From: PNNG01 sp964577055
Lineage (GTDB): Bacteria > Bacteroidota > Bacteroidia > UBA7662
NCBI GenBank assembly: GCA_964577055.1
Contig: CAZNWC010000011.1
Location: 23,315-87,314 of the forward strand
Direction of reading: 5' to 3'
Length of the DNA stretch: 64,000 nt
Shown here: piece by piece, positions 24,154 to 32,023 of the stretch
How positions within the stretch are numbered: position 1 is the first letter of the stretch
Layout: every line of letters begins with the position of its first letter
Notes under the pieces: generated by a model
The model's database searches: none
What the model saw: only the letters and a program-made list of their open reading frames with translations
Told to the model about the DNA's origin: nothing
Made by a program: the position numbers and the translations under genes

Positions 24154-25719
24154 ATGGAGTTCGATTACATCATCATTGGAGCTGGGTCGGCCGGTTGCGT
24201 GCTGGCCAACAGGCTGAGTGCACAGGCAGAAGTTTCGGTACTGCTACTCGAAGCAGGCGGTCCCGACAGGCACCCCTTTATTCGCATCCCAGCCGCCTTT
24301 TCTAAGCTTTACAAAAGCAGTGTTGATTATGGTTACTACACCGAACCCCAAGCCCATGCTGCCAACAGGCGTTTGTTTAGCCCGCGGGGCAAAACCTTAG
24401 GTGGTTCGGGCAGCATCAATGCCATGATTTACATCCGTGGACACCGCAGCGACTTCGATGCCTGGGCCGCGGCTGGCAACGAAGGTTGGCGTTATGATGA
24501 GGTATTGCCCTACTTCCTCAAAGCTGAAAACAACGCCAACTTCAACGATGCTTACCACAGTCAGGCCGGGCCCTGGCACATCAGCTTGCCCAAAGCAGCA
24601 CACCCGCTTACCCATGCCTACCTCGAAGCGGGTGCCGCAGCAGGCTTGCCTATTTTGGCCGATATGAACGGAGCGCAAGACGAAGGTGTTGGCCTGAACC
24701 AACTCAACCAGCACAACGGCGCTCGCCATTCGCCGGCCCATGCCTACCTGCTTCCGGCCCGAGGTCGCAGCAACCTCACCATCAAAACCGGGGTGCGGGT
24801 CGATAAATTGATGCTCGAAAAACAAAAGGTGGTAGGCATTGAGGTAGCACTTCACGGCAAAACCCAGCAAATCAGGGCCAAACGTGAGGTGATTTTATCG
24901 GCAGGCGCTTACCACAGTCCACTCTTGCTCCAGCGCAGTGGCATAGGCGAAGGCAATTGTTTGCAGCGGCTCGGCATTGCCGTGCAGCACGATTTACCCG
25001 GGGTGGGCCACAACCTGCACGACCACCCGGTGGCGCCACTCATTTACCGGGTGCCCAAAGGTTCCTCTTTGGATGGGGCCGACACCCCCTGGAACTTGCT
25101 GCGGTGGATATTTACGCGCCAAGGTCCCTTTACTTCCAATGTTGCCGAAGGAGGAGGCTTTTTGAGAACCGTGCCTGAGCTGGAGGCTCCCGACATCCAG
25201 CTGCATTTTGCGCCAGCCTTTTTTGTTGACCATGGCTTTACCCGGCCACCCGGCAATGGCATGTCGCTGGCACCCATTGTATTGCGACCGAAATCGCGGG
25301 GCAGCGTGAAGCCACACCCCTCTCAACTCCACCTTCCTGTGATTGATCCGCAATTGTTCAGCAATCCCGACGACCTCATTGCCCTGCGAGAAGGATTTAA
25401 GCGGGCCTACGAAATCATGGAGGCCGCTCCCCTGAAAACCTGGCGGCAAATGCCCTTCATGCCCCATCACCGGCTGAGCAGCGATCCTGAAATTGAAAAC
25501 TACCTGCGCGAAACGGCCGAACTGCTGTATCATCCGGTAGGCACCTGCCGCATGGGCAACGACGACCAAGCCGTGGTTGACGCACAATTGAAGGTGCATG
25601 GCCTCAGCGGCTTGCGGGTGGTGGATGCGAGCATCATGCCGCAGGTGGTGAGTGGCAATACCCAGGCCGCCACCATCATGATTGCTGAAAAGGGGGCTGA
25701 CCTGATTTTAGGACGTTGA
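24154..25719 (+). CDS. GMC-family FAD oxidoreductase (choline dehydrogenase-like)
   Basis: The 521-residue flavoprotein shows the dinucleotide fold IIIGAGSAGCVLANRLS (6-22), the GMC signature 1 region (GKTLGGSGSINAMIYIRGH), and the C-terminal HPVGTCRMG...LRVVDASIMP with catalytic His, then the FAD-contact segment SGNTQAATIMIAEKGADLIL. GMC enzymes oxidise alcohols to aldehydes or acids; choline, long-chain alcohols or terpenoid alcohols are all possible. There is no signal peptide. The neighbouring pcm starts 41 bp downstream on the same strand, with no functional link apparent. Confidence 0.93.
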   Translation: MEFDYIIIGAGSAGCVLANRLSAQAEVSVLLLEAGGPDRHPFIRIPAAFSKLYKSSVDYGYYTEPQAHAANRRLFSPRGKTLGGSGSINAMIYIRGHRSDFDAWAAAGNEGWRYDEVLPYFLKAENNANFNDAYHSQAGPWHISLPKAAHPLTHAYLEAGAAAGLPILADMNGAQDEGVGLNQLNQHNGARHSPAHAYLLPARGRSNLTIKTGVRVDKLMLEKQKVVGIEVALHGKTQQIRAKREVILSAGAYHSPLLLQRSGIGEGNCLQRLGIAVQHDLPGVGHNLHDHPVAPLIYRVPKGSSLDGADTPWNLLRWIFTRQGPFTSNVAEGGGFLRTVPELEAPDIQLHFAPAFFVDHGFTRPPGNGMSLAPIVLRPKSRGSVKPHPSQLHLPVIDPQLFSNPDDLIALREGFKRAYEIMEAAPLKTWRQMPFMPHHRLSSDPEIENYLRETAELLYHPVGTCRMGNDDQAVVDAQLKVHGLSGLRVVDASIMPQVVSGNTQAATIMIAEKGADLILGR

Positions 25720-25760
25720 ATTCGACCTAAAATCAGCGCCAAATACCTTACTTTTGCTGC

Positions 25761-26420
25761 ATGCTCCCCGCCGAATTCCAGGACAATTTCCGACACAAAG
25801 GACTACGTAAAAAGCTCATCGACGACTTGCGCACCAAAGGCATCAGCGACGAAGCTGTATTGCAGGCCATCAACCAGGTGCCTCGGCATTTTTTCCTCGA
25901 TTTGGCCTTTTTGGAGCTGGCCTACGACGACCGGGCCATGCCCATAGGCGAAGGCCAAACCATTTCGCAGCCCTTTACGGTGGCTTTCCAAACACAACTC
26001 TTGGAGGTCAAAAAGCGTGATAAAATCCTGGAAATTGGCACCGGTTCGGGTTACCAAGCCAGTGTGCTCGAAAAATTAGGGGCCAAAGTCTACAGCATCG
26101 AGCGGCAGCGCAAGCTTTACGAAAAAACACGGCAACTGTTGCAGAAAATGAACAGTAAGGTGAGCACCCATTTTGGCGATGGCACCTTGGGTTTGCCTGC
26201 CTTTGCCCCTTTCGACAAAATCATCGTCACCGCCGGCGCGCCGGTGGTACCCCAATCGCTCAGCGAGCAGCTTAAACCGGGAGGATTGCTTGTGATTCCG
26301 GTAGGTGACGAAGCCCACCAGCGCATGTTGCGCATCCGCAAACAAGCCGACGGCTCGCTGGAAACCGAAACTTACGATAACTTCAAGTTTGTACCGCTGG
26401 TAGGCAAAGAAGGATGGTAA
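25761..26420 (+). CDS. pcm: Protein-L-isoaspartate O-methyltransferase
   Basis: This 219-residue SAM-dependent enzyme starts repair of isoaspartyl residues in aged proteins. The family signatures are clear: VPRHFFLDLAF, YDDRAMPIGEGQTISQPFTVAFQ, the SAM motif ILEIGTGSGYQASVLEKLG, and IIVTAGAPVVPQSLSEQLKPGG. The length is normal. It probably shares a transcript with the GMC gene upstream and ends at the bidirectional terminator 26485-26514. Confidence 0.96.
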   Translation: MLPAEFQDNFRHKGLRKKLIDDLRTKGISDEAVLQAINQVPRHFFLDLAFLELAYDDRAMPIGEGQTISQPFTVAFQTQLLEVKKRDKILEIGTGSGYQASVLEKLGAKVYSIERQRKLYEKTRQLLQKMNSKVSTHFGDGTLGLPAFAPFDKIIVTAGAPVVPQSLSEQLKPGGLLVIPVGDEAHQRMLRIRKQADGSLETETYDNFKFVPLVGKEGW

Positions 26421-26484
26421 AAAACGGCCGGGTGGCAATTCATCAGTTGTAAGCCCCACCGATCCATTGCCACATTGGCATAAC

Positions 26485-26514
26485 AAAAAAGCCATACCTA
26501 AGGCATGGCTTTTA
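26485..26514. terminator. Bidirectional terminator between pcm and lepB
   Basis: AAAAGCCAT / ATGGCTTTT with an inner CC/GG pair around TAA, flanked by A and T runs, separates the two convergent genes. Confidence 0.8.
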
Positions 26515-26533
26515 AACGTTTGTTGCAGCGCAT

Positions 26534-27628
26534 TTATCGTATCACACGGAATACCCGACTCCAGCGGATTTTGTTGAGGAGCGACGCATTGTAATCGAGG
26601 CTGAGCCACACAAAAACGGCCTTGCCCACAATGTGGTCTTCGGGTACGAAACCCCAATAACGCGAATCGAGTGAGTTGTGGCGGTTGTCGCCCATCATCC
26701 AATAATAGTTCATCTTGAAGGTGTAGCTCGTGGCTTCTTGTCCATTGATGAAAATTTTACCATCACGCTCTTCCACCGTATTGCCTTCGTACACCTGAAT
26801 GGCACGGCTGTAGATGTTGATGTTGTTGCTGTCGAGCGGCATGGTCATGTTGCGCTTGGGCAGAATGATGGGGCCGTAATTGTCTAAATTCCAAGGGTAA
26901 AAAGCTGTGTATGGAAATACATCTTCGGTATAATAGCCCTTTGGAGCATTGTAGGGTTCCAAGCCTTTCACATTGGCAAAGGCGCGCAGCTTATCTGCAT
27001 TCTCCACAGTGAGGTTGTACAAAAAGTCGCCTTCGGTGCTAATGGGACCACCCTCGGTCACATCCATTTTTTCGAGCGATTTGGGATTGAAGCCCGAACC
27101 GTCGGTTTTGACATGGTATTTGTACTGCGCACGTGGTGGCTGTTCAATGGCTTTGCCGTTGATGAACACCACCCGGTCGCGAATTTCGAGGGTATCGCCG
27201 GCAATGCCCACGCAACGTTTGATGTAGTTGTCTTGCTTGTCGACCGGTCGAAAATCTTCCATGGGATAATTGAACACCACCACGTCGTTGTTTTTGATTT
27301 CGCCAATACCTGGCAGTCGACGGTAGTCCCATTTCAGCCACTCCAAATACGACTTGGTCCCCAAAATGGGCAATGTATTGTGGGCAAAAGGAAAGCTCAG
27401 CGGCGTCATGGGCAGACGTGGCCCGTAGCTCAATTTGCTCACAAAAAGGAAGTCACCTACCATGAGGCTTTTCTCCATGGAGGGGGTAGGAATGGTGTAG
27501 GCCTCAATGGCGAAGGTGCGGATAAGTGTGGCTGCCACCACAGCAAAGACGATGGCTTCGGTCCATTCGCGGACCTTCGACTTTTTGACCTTCTTTTTGT
27601 TTGATTTTTGCCAAAATTTCCAATTCAT
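26534..27628 (-). CDS. lepB: Signal peptidase I
   Basis: The 364-residue protease removes signal peptides at the outer face of the inner membrane. One N-terminal membrane anchor (about 24-40) precedes the catalytic serine Ser50 (IPTPSMEKSLMVGD) and lysine Lys137 (YIKRCVGIAGD). Box E is near the C-terminus (MMGDNRHNSLDSRYWGFVPED). It is longer than the ~250-320 residues of many bacteria because of an insert between boxes D and E (about 150-300), which is usual in Bacteroidota. It is the last gene of the ybaB-DUF2231-lepB operon; the gap upstream is 11 bp. Confidence 0.96.
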   Translation of the reverse strand: MNWKFWQKSNKKKVKKSKVREWTEAIVFAVVAATLIRTFAIEAYTIPTPSMEKSLMVGDFLFVSKLSYGPRLPMTPLSFPFAHNTLPILGTKSYLEWLKWDYRRLPGIGEIKNNDVVVFNYPMEDFRPVDKQDNYIKRCVGIAGDTLEIRDRVVFINGKAIEQPPRAQYKYHVKTDGSGFNPKSLEKMDVTEGGPISTEGDFLYNLTVENADKLRAFANVKGLEPYNAPKGYYTEDVFPYTAFYPWNLDNYGPIILPKRNMTMPLDSNNINIYSRAIQVYEGNTVEERDGKIFINGQEATSYTFKMNYYWMMGDNRHNSLDSRYWGFVPEDHIVGKAVFVWLSLDYNASLLNKIRWSRVFRVIR

Positions 27629-27639
27629 GGTCCTTTTTT

Positions 27640-28104
27640 TTAGGGTTTGGTTGGGGTATTTTCTTCGGCCTCAATGGTTACGCCTTTCACACCGGCACCA
27701 TATTCGTACACCAGTTTGCCGCCCAAAAAGCCAGTTACCAGCAATAGCACGGTGGCCACCAGCAGGGCGCCAAAAAACATGCGATTTTCAGCCAGGGCCA
27801 TGGCTTTGCGGCGTAAAATTTTCCAAACCAGCAAAGCAGCGAACAGCCAAGAGATGATGTAGCCCACCGTTTCGTGTTGCTCCACTTTTTCGTGCAGCTC
27901 ATGGCTCATGTTCAGTGCGTCTTCGGCCCATCCACCGGTAATGGCAGCCACAAATGCACCAGCAACCCCAAACAACAAGAGCCAAAAGGCCATATCGCGC
28001 CAAAACTCTTGTTTGCGGTATAACCACAGCACTTCTGCCACGAGGCTCACCAAGAGGAAGGCAATGGGAAAATGAACTGCAAAAGGATGTATCTGCGACA
28101 ACAT
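27640..28104 (-). CDS. DUF2231 membrane protein
   Basis: The 154-residue protein has four hydrophobic helices (about 10-27, 38-58, 80-96 and 108-127). Conserved histidines sit near the start (IHPFAVHFPIAF) and middle (SHELHEKVEQHETVGY), the pattern of DUF2231 proteins, which may bind haem or metal; the function is not established. It lies 3 bp after ybaB and 11 bp before lepB, so it is co-expressed with both. Confidence 0.85.
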   Translation of the reverse strand: MLSQIHPFAVHFPIAFLLVSLVAEVLWLYRKQEFWRDMAFWLLLFGVAGAFVAAITGGWAEDALNMSHELHEKVEQHETVGYIISWLFAALLVWKILRRKAMALAENRMFFGALLVATVLLLVTGFLGGKLVYEYGAGVKGVTIEAEENTPTKP

Positions 28105-28107
28105 GGT

Positions 28108-28443
28108 TTAACCCATAAATTTGGCCAGGTCAACGCCTGGAATATTCGGGATCAAACCTTCTGTGCCTTTTTTAAACTCTTCCTTGTACGAACGGTGCGC
28201 CTCACGCAAGGCATTGTTCACCGTATTTAGCAAGGCTTCTTCGAGCATGGCCTTGTTTTCTGGCTTTAAAAGTTCTTCAGCGATGGTGATGGATTGAATT
28301 TTTTTACTTACCGAGCTCACTACCTGCACCTGGTCATCCTGACCCGCGGCCGATACGTTCATGCGATCGGTTTTGTTTTTCACATCTTCTACGGCATCTT
28401 TCAGCTTGCCGATTTTGTCCATCATGCCAAATAAGTCGAACAT
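28108..28443 (-). CDS. YbaB/EbfC-family nucleoid-associated protein
   Basis: The 111-residue protein has the YbaB pattern: a long N-terminal helix (MFDLFGMMDKIGKLKDAVED), a central three-stranded sheet (VQVVSSVSKKIQSITIAEELL) and a C-terminal helix (LEEALLNTVNNALREAHRSY). Family members bind DNA as tweezer-like dimers. The N-terminal helix is shorter and the tail (GLIPNIPGVDLAKFMG) is typical of Bacteroidota versions. It is the first gene of the operon with DUF2231 and lepB; a TATTTTCG box lies upstream. Confidence 0.85.
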   Translation of the reverse strand: MFDLFGMMDKIGKLKDAVEDVKNKTDRMNVSAAGQDDQVQVVSSVSKKIQSITIAEELLKPENKAMLEEALLNTVNNALREAHRSYKEEFKKGTEGLIPNIPGVDLAKFMG

Positions 28444-28555
28444 AGTCTTGTATTGAATCGTTTCAGCGTCGAAAATACCTAATTATTGCCGGACTTTGCT
28501 GCGCTTTGCATTTTTTGGCGATGCAGTCATGTCTGGCAGCTACCGCCGATCTCAT

Positions 28556-29647
28556 TTACAAAGAGATCTTAAAGCGCTGCGCCAATGTCTGCAGATCGGA
28601 CACCACCTTGTTGTTAAGGGGCACACCCTCTTTTTTACGTTGGCGGTAGTGTTTCATCTCAGGCTCACCATGTACCAGCACAGGCTGATTGGGATCGATG
28701 CGCGAAGCCGTTTTGAAGCGGTTGATCCAGGTGTCGATGGCTTGGTAATAGCCATCCAAGTCGCGGAAGGCATCGATGCGCATGGCGCCCACAAAATGGC
28801 CAATGCCGTGCCCCACCGGATCAGCCGGCGGTTGTAAAAAGGCCACAAAAGGTGGAACCCAAGGGCCAAAATTAGCACCTGAAAGCACGCCACTAAGCAA
28901 ATCGGCCACCGCAGCCATGCCATAACCCTTGTGCGAGCTTCCCTCAGGTGTGCTGCCCAATGGCAAGAGGCTACCACCCTGTTTGAGGATGGAAGGGTCG
29001 GTGGAAGGATTGCCTTGTGCATCAACAGCCCAGCCTGAAGGCATGGCTTTGCCTTCACGCTCTGCAATTTCAAGTTTGCCATTGGCCGCAGCGGCTGTGG
29101 CCAGGTCAATGACCAACGGATCGAACTGCCGTGCTGGAAAAACCCAGCAATGTGGATTGGTGCCCAACATGCGCTCGTTGCTGTGGGTAGGTGCCACAAG
29201 TGGACTGGCGTTGGTCATGGCCATGCCAATCATGTGGTGCGGAATGGCCTTCATGGCGTGATAGGCGGCGATACCAAAATGATTGGAGTTGCATATGCTT
29301 ACCATGCCCACCCCAGTAGCAGAAGCCTTTTTAATGGCCATATCCATGCCACGAGCGGCCACAATGAGTCCCAACCCCCCATCGCCATCGATGGTGGCGG
29401 CAGCAGCGGCTTCGTGCACCAGCTTGATGTTGGGGCGGGCATTCAGTCTACCAGCCTCCCACAAGCGCACATAACCACTTAAGCGGGCTATACCGTGGGA
29501 ATCAATGCCGCGCAAATCGGCTTCGAGCAGCACATCGGTGGCCAAGTAAGCATCTTCCTGGCTGTGGCCCATGCGCATGAAAACTTCGCTAATGAAATTC
29601 CAGAGCTGCTGTTCGGTAAAAAGGCTAGCTGTTTTTTCCATGTGCAT
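28556..29647 (-). CDS. Ldh-family (malate/L-lactate/sulfolactate type) NAD(P)-dependent oxidoreductase
   Basis: The ~363-residue protein is of the MDH2/YlbC/Ldh family, structurally unrelated to Rossmann-fold LDH. Signatures include FMRMGHSQEDAYLATDVLLEADLRGIDSHGI, SNHFGIAAYHAMKA, MGMAMTNASPLVAP and KGYGMAAVADLLSG. Members reduce 2-oxoacids such as pyruvate, oxaloacetate or ureidoglycolate-related compounds. The start is set at the ATG at 29647 (MHMEKT...); a TTG at 29662 would overlap the upstream stop. It is the last gene of an operon with a LutA-like protein and an MFS transporter, which favours a lactate or related hydroxyacid substrate. Confidence 0.9.
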   Translation of the reverse strand: MHMEKTASLFTEQQLWNFISEVFMRMGHSQEDAYLATDVLLEADLRGIDSHGIARLSGYVRLWEAGRLNARPNIKLVHEAAAAATIDGDGGLGLIVAARGMDMAIKKASATGVGMVSICNSNHFGIAAYHAMKAIPHHMIGMAMTNASPLVAPTHSNERMLGTNPHCWVFPARQFDPLVIDLATAAAANGKLEIAEREGKAMPSGWAVDAQGNPSTDPSILKQGGSLLPLGSTPEGSSHKGYGMAAVADLLSGVLSGANFGPWVPPFVAFLQPPADPVGHGIGHFVGAMRIDAFRDLDGYYQAIDTWINRFKTASRIDPNQPVLVHGEPEMKHYRQRKKEGVPLNNKVVSDLQTLAQRFKISL

Positions 29648-29655
29648 TTGGTAGT

Positions 29656-30375
29656 TTACCAACCCGAAGCCAACAAATCGGCCAAGTGAAGGGTTTGAAT
29701 AGGCATTTGGTGTTTTTTGGCATAAGCCTCCAAGTGCATGAGGCAGCTCAAATCGGCCGAAACAAGGTATTCTGCACCGGTTTTGAGGGCATTTTGCATC
29801 TTTTGATCGGCCATTCCGGTAGAAATGCCTTCATATTTTACAGCGAAAGTCCCCCCAAAGCCGCAACAAGTTTCATTGTCAGCCAGTGGCACATAGGTAA
29901 TGCCCTGCACCTGGCGAAGCAGCGCACGCGGTTCTTCGCGTATGCCACATTCACGCAACGCACTACAGGCATCGTGATAAGTAATGGAATGCTCAAAGTG
30001 AGCGCGTAATTGGGTGTAGGGCAAGTGCTTGAAGACAAACTCCGCAAATTCAAAGGTGTTCTTTTGCAATTGTTTGTACTGGTTGTGCAATGCTGTGTTG
30101 TGGAATAATTTACCGTAATAGTTACGCATCATGCCCGTACACGAGCTCGACAAAACCACCACAGGGCGATTGTCGGGAAATTCACGCAGGCACTTCTCAC
30201 CTACTTCTTTGGCTTCGTCCCAATGTCCGGCATTGAAAGCTGGTTGGCCACAGCAGGTTTGTTCGGCATTGTAATGCACTTCACATCCCAAAAACTCCAA
30301 TACTTTAACGGCATTAAAAGCTGTTTCGGGATACATTTGGTCCACAAAACAGGGTACAAAAAGATCTATCTGCAT
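29656..30375 (-). CDS. (Fe-S)-binding protein of the LutA/YkgE family
   Basis: The 239-residue protein has two CCG cysteine-rich domains: VPCFVDQMYPE...EQTCCGQPAFN...LSSSCTGMM and YHDACSALRECGI...ETCCGFGGTFAVK...ADLSCLMHLEA. These bind Fe-S clusters. LutA works with LutB and LutC to oxidise L-lactate, but neither partner is in this window. The ATG at 30375 is used; the longer frame to 30528 lies in the transporter gene. It begins 4 bp after the transporter stop and ends 8 bp before the Ldh-type dehydrogenase. Confidence 0.9.
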   Translation of the reverse strand: MQIDLFVPCFVDQMYPETAFNAVKVLEFLGCEVHYNAEQTCCGQPAFNAGHWDEAKEVGEKCLREFPDNRPVVVLSSSCTGMMRNYYGKLFHNTALHNQYKQLQKNTFEFAEFVFKHLPYTQLRAHFEHSITYHDACSALRECGIREEPRALLRQVQGITYVPLADNETCCGFGGTFAVKYEGISTGMADQKMQNALKTGAEYLVSADLSCLMHLEAYAKKHQMPIQTLHLADLLASGW

Positions 30376-30379
30376 GGCC

Positions 30380-31774
30380 TCAGCCCAAGTGAATTTTAAA
30401 ATTGCGGATGGTCCGCATCGCCAACAATCCCACGACAAAAAACACAGCCAAAGCCAAAGACGAATGGCGCATGCTGCCGGTGATTTCGATGATGTAACCG
30501 AAAGCAAAAGTACCGAATACGATGGCAAGTTTTTCGGTTACATCGTAAAATGAAAAGTAGGAAGCGTGGTTATGGGTGTCGTCGGGAATGAGCTTGGCAT
30601 AGGTACTCCGCATGAGGGCCTGCATACCTCCCATCACCGTACCTACCACCCCAGCGAGGATGAAAAACTCGTTTTCAGTCGTAACGGTAAAAGCTGCGAT
30701 GCAAATGCCTATCCAAATCACAATACCGCCCAAGAGGGTGTAAATATTGCCGTAGCGCGCCGACAAACGTGAAAAGGCATATGCTCCGCCAATGGCAATG
30801 AGTTGGATGAGCAAGATGGTAATGATGAGCTTATCGGTACTCAGTTGTAACTCCTCCGCGCCAAAAATACTGGCCAGGTACATGGTTGTTTGCAAACCAG
30901 CACTCGTGAAAAAGAAGGCAAAAAGATATTTGCGCAATTCTTTGCGATGGCCCAGTTCGTGGTACACCTTTACCAATTCACGGTAACCTTTTTTGAACAA
31001 ATCGCTGCTCACCTTGCCCAGCGGCTTTTCTTTGGGCAAATACCGCAAAGTGTATTGCGAAAAACCGAACCACCACAGGGCTACGGTTACAAAGGAATAG
31101 CGTGTACTAAGCCCTTTAAAATAGCCAGCTGCCTCTTCTGCTGCCGCTGTGGCCTCCATGCCAGCAGCTGTATTGGCTTGTACCCTTGCAGCAACGTCAA
31201 AAATCAGCTCGGGGAACATGATGAGCACCAAATTGGCCACCAACAAAATCACCGAACCCACATAGCCATAGGCAAAACCACGGGCGCTGATTTCATCGAA
31301 GCGGTCTTCGGTGGCAATCTCAGGTAAAAACGAATTGTAGAAAATCACACTCGCCGCCCAGCCCATGGCCGCCAACATGAACATCAATAAGCCATAAGGT
31401 ATGTTGTCGGCCGTGAAAAAAAACATCAACCCACTGCTAACGGCTCCCATGATGGCAAATAGCGCCAGCATGCGCTTTTTGAGTCCGCCAAAATCGGCCA
31501 TGCCCGATAAAATGGGACTTACCATGGCAACCAGCAAATACCCCAGTGACAAAGTGTACGAGTAAGCCGCTGTACTATCGACCTGCCAGCCGAACAACGT
31601 AATGTTAAAGCCCTTTGAAGCGGCATCGGTACCTTGCGCGATGGCGGCCGACTTGCTTACGGCATTGTAGTAGATAGGAAAAATGGCTGTGGTGATGCAC
31701 AGGTTGTATACCGAATTGGCCCAGTCGTACATGCACCAGGCCCGGATGGTTTTGGGGTTGTTCAGTTCGGACAT
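30380..31774 (-). CDS. UMF1/Atg22-like MFS transporter
   Basis: The 464-residue protein has about 12 membrane helices and opens with IRAWCMYDWANSVYNLCITT, the signature of the UMF1 (vacuole effluxer Atg22-like) branch of the MFS. Further family marks are FLPEIATEDRFDEISARGFAYGYVGS and MGGMQALMRSTYAKLIP. Bacterial members have no settled substrate; the operon with a LutA-like protein and Ldh-type dehydrogenase suggests a small organic acid. The ATG at 31774 lies only six bases after a perfect TAGCTTTG box, so the mRNA may be nearly leaderless. Confidence 0.92.
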   Translation of the reverse strand: MSELNNPKTIRAWCMYDWANSVYNLCITTAIFPIYYNAVSKSAAIAQGTDAASKGFNITLFGWQVDSTAAYSYTLSLGYLLVAMVSPILSGMADFGGLKKRMLALFAIMGAVSSGLMFFFTADNIPYGLLMFMLAAMGWAASVIFYNSFLPEIATEDRFDEISARGFAYGYVGSVILLVANLVLIMFPELIFDVAARVQANTAAGMEATAAAEEAAGYFKGLSTRYSFVTVALWWFGFSQYTLRYLPKEKPLGKVSSDLFKKGYRELVKVYHELGHRKELRKYLFAFFFTSAGLQTTMYLASIFGAEELQLSTDKLIITILLIQLIAIGGAYAFSRLSARYGNIYTLLGGIVIWIGICIAAFTVTTENEFFILAGVVGTVMGGMQALMRSTYAKLIPDDTHNHASYFSFYDVTEKLAIVFGTFAFGYIIEITGSMRHSSLALAVFFVVGLLAMRTIRNFKIHLG

Positions 31775-31780
31775 GCGTTT

Positions 31781-31811
31781 CAAAGCTAAGTGTTGAGCGC
31801 GAATCAACAAA
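31781..31811 (-). promoter_or_regulatory. Promoter of the transporter-LutA-Ldh operon
   Basis: On the minus strand TTTG, 19 bases, TAGCTTTG is an ideal Bacteroidota promoter. The -7 box ends six bases before the transporter ATG. Confidence 0.75.
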
Positions 31812-31974
31812 GCGTTGGGTGGACAATAGCAAATAGGAGACTGCTAACCGAAGTGGGACAATGGCTGGGAGTTGGCTGTAGATAGTTGAATTATGCCCAG
31901 CAAACCGTGCGCAACATCGCTTCCTTTCCACATTTCATTTTTTGCTTCCGCCTCCTGCCCTGCCCTTGAAACGC

Positions 31975-32002
31975 AAAAAGGACCGGTTTCCCGGTCCCTT
32001 TT
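31975..32002 (-). terminator. Terminator of the 1995-aa T9SS cargo gene
   Basis: On the minus strand GGGACCGG / CCGGTCC forms a stem around a short loop and is followed by a T run. Confidence 0.8.
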
Positions 32003-32023
32003 GACATGCCTGCGTGCTTAGGA

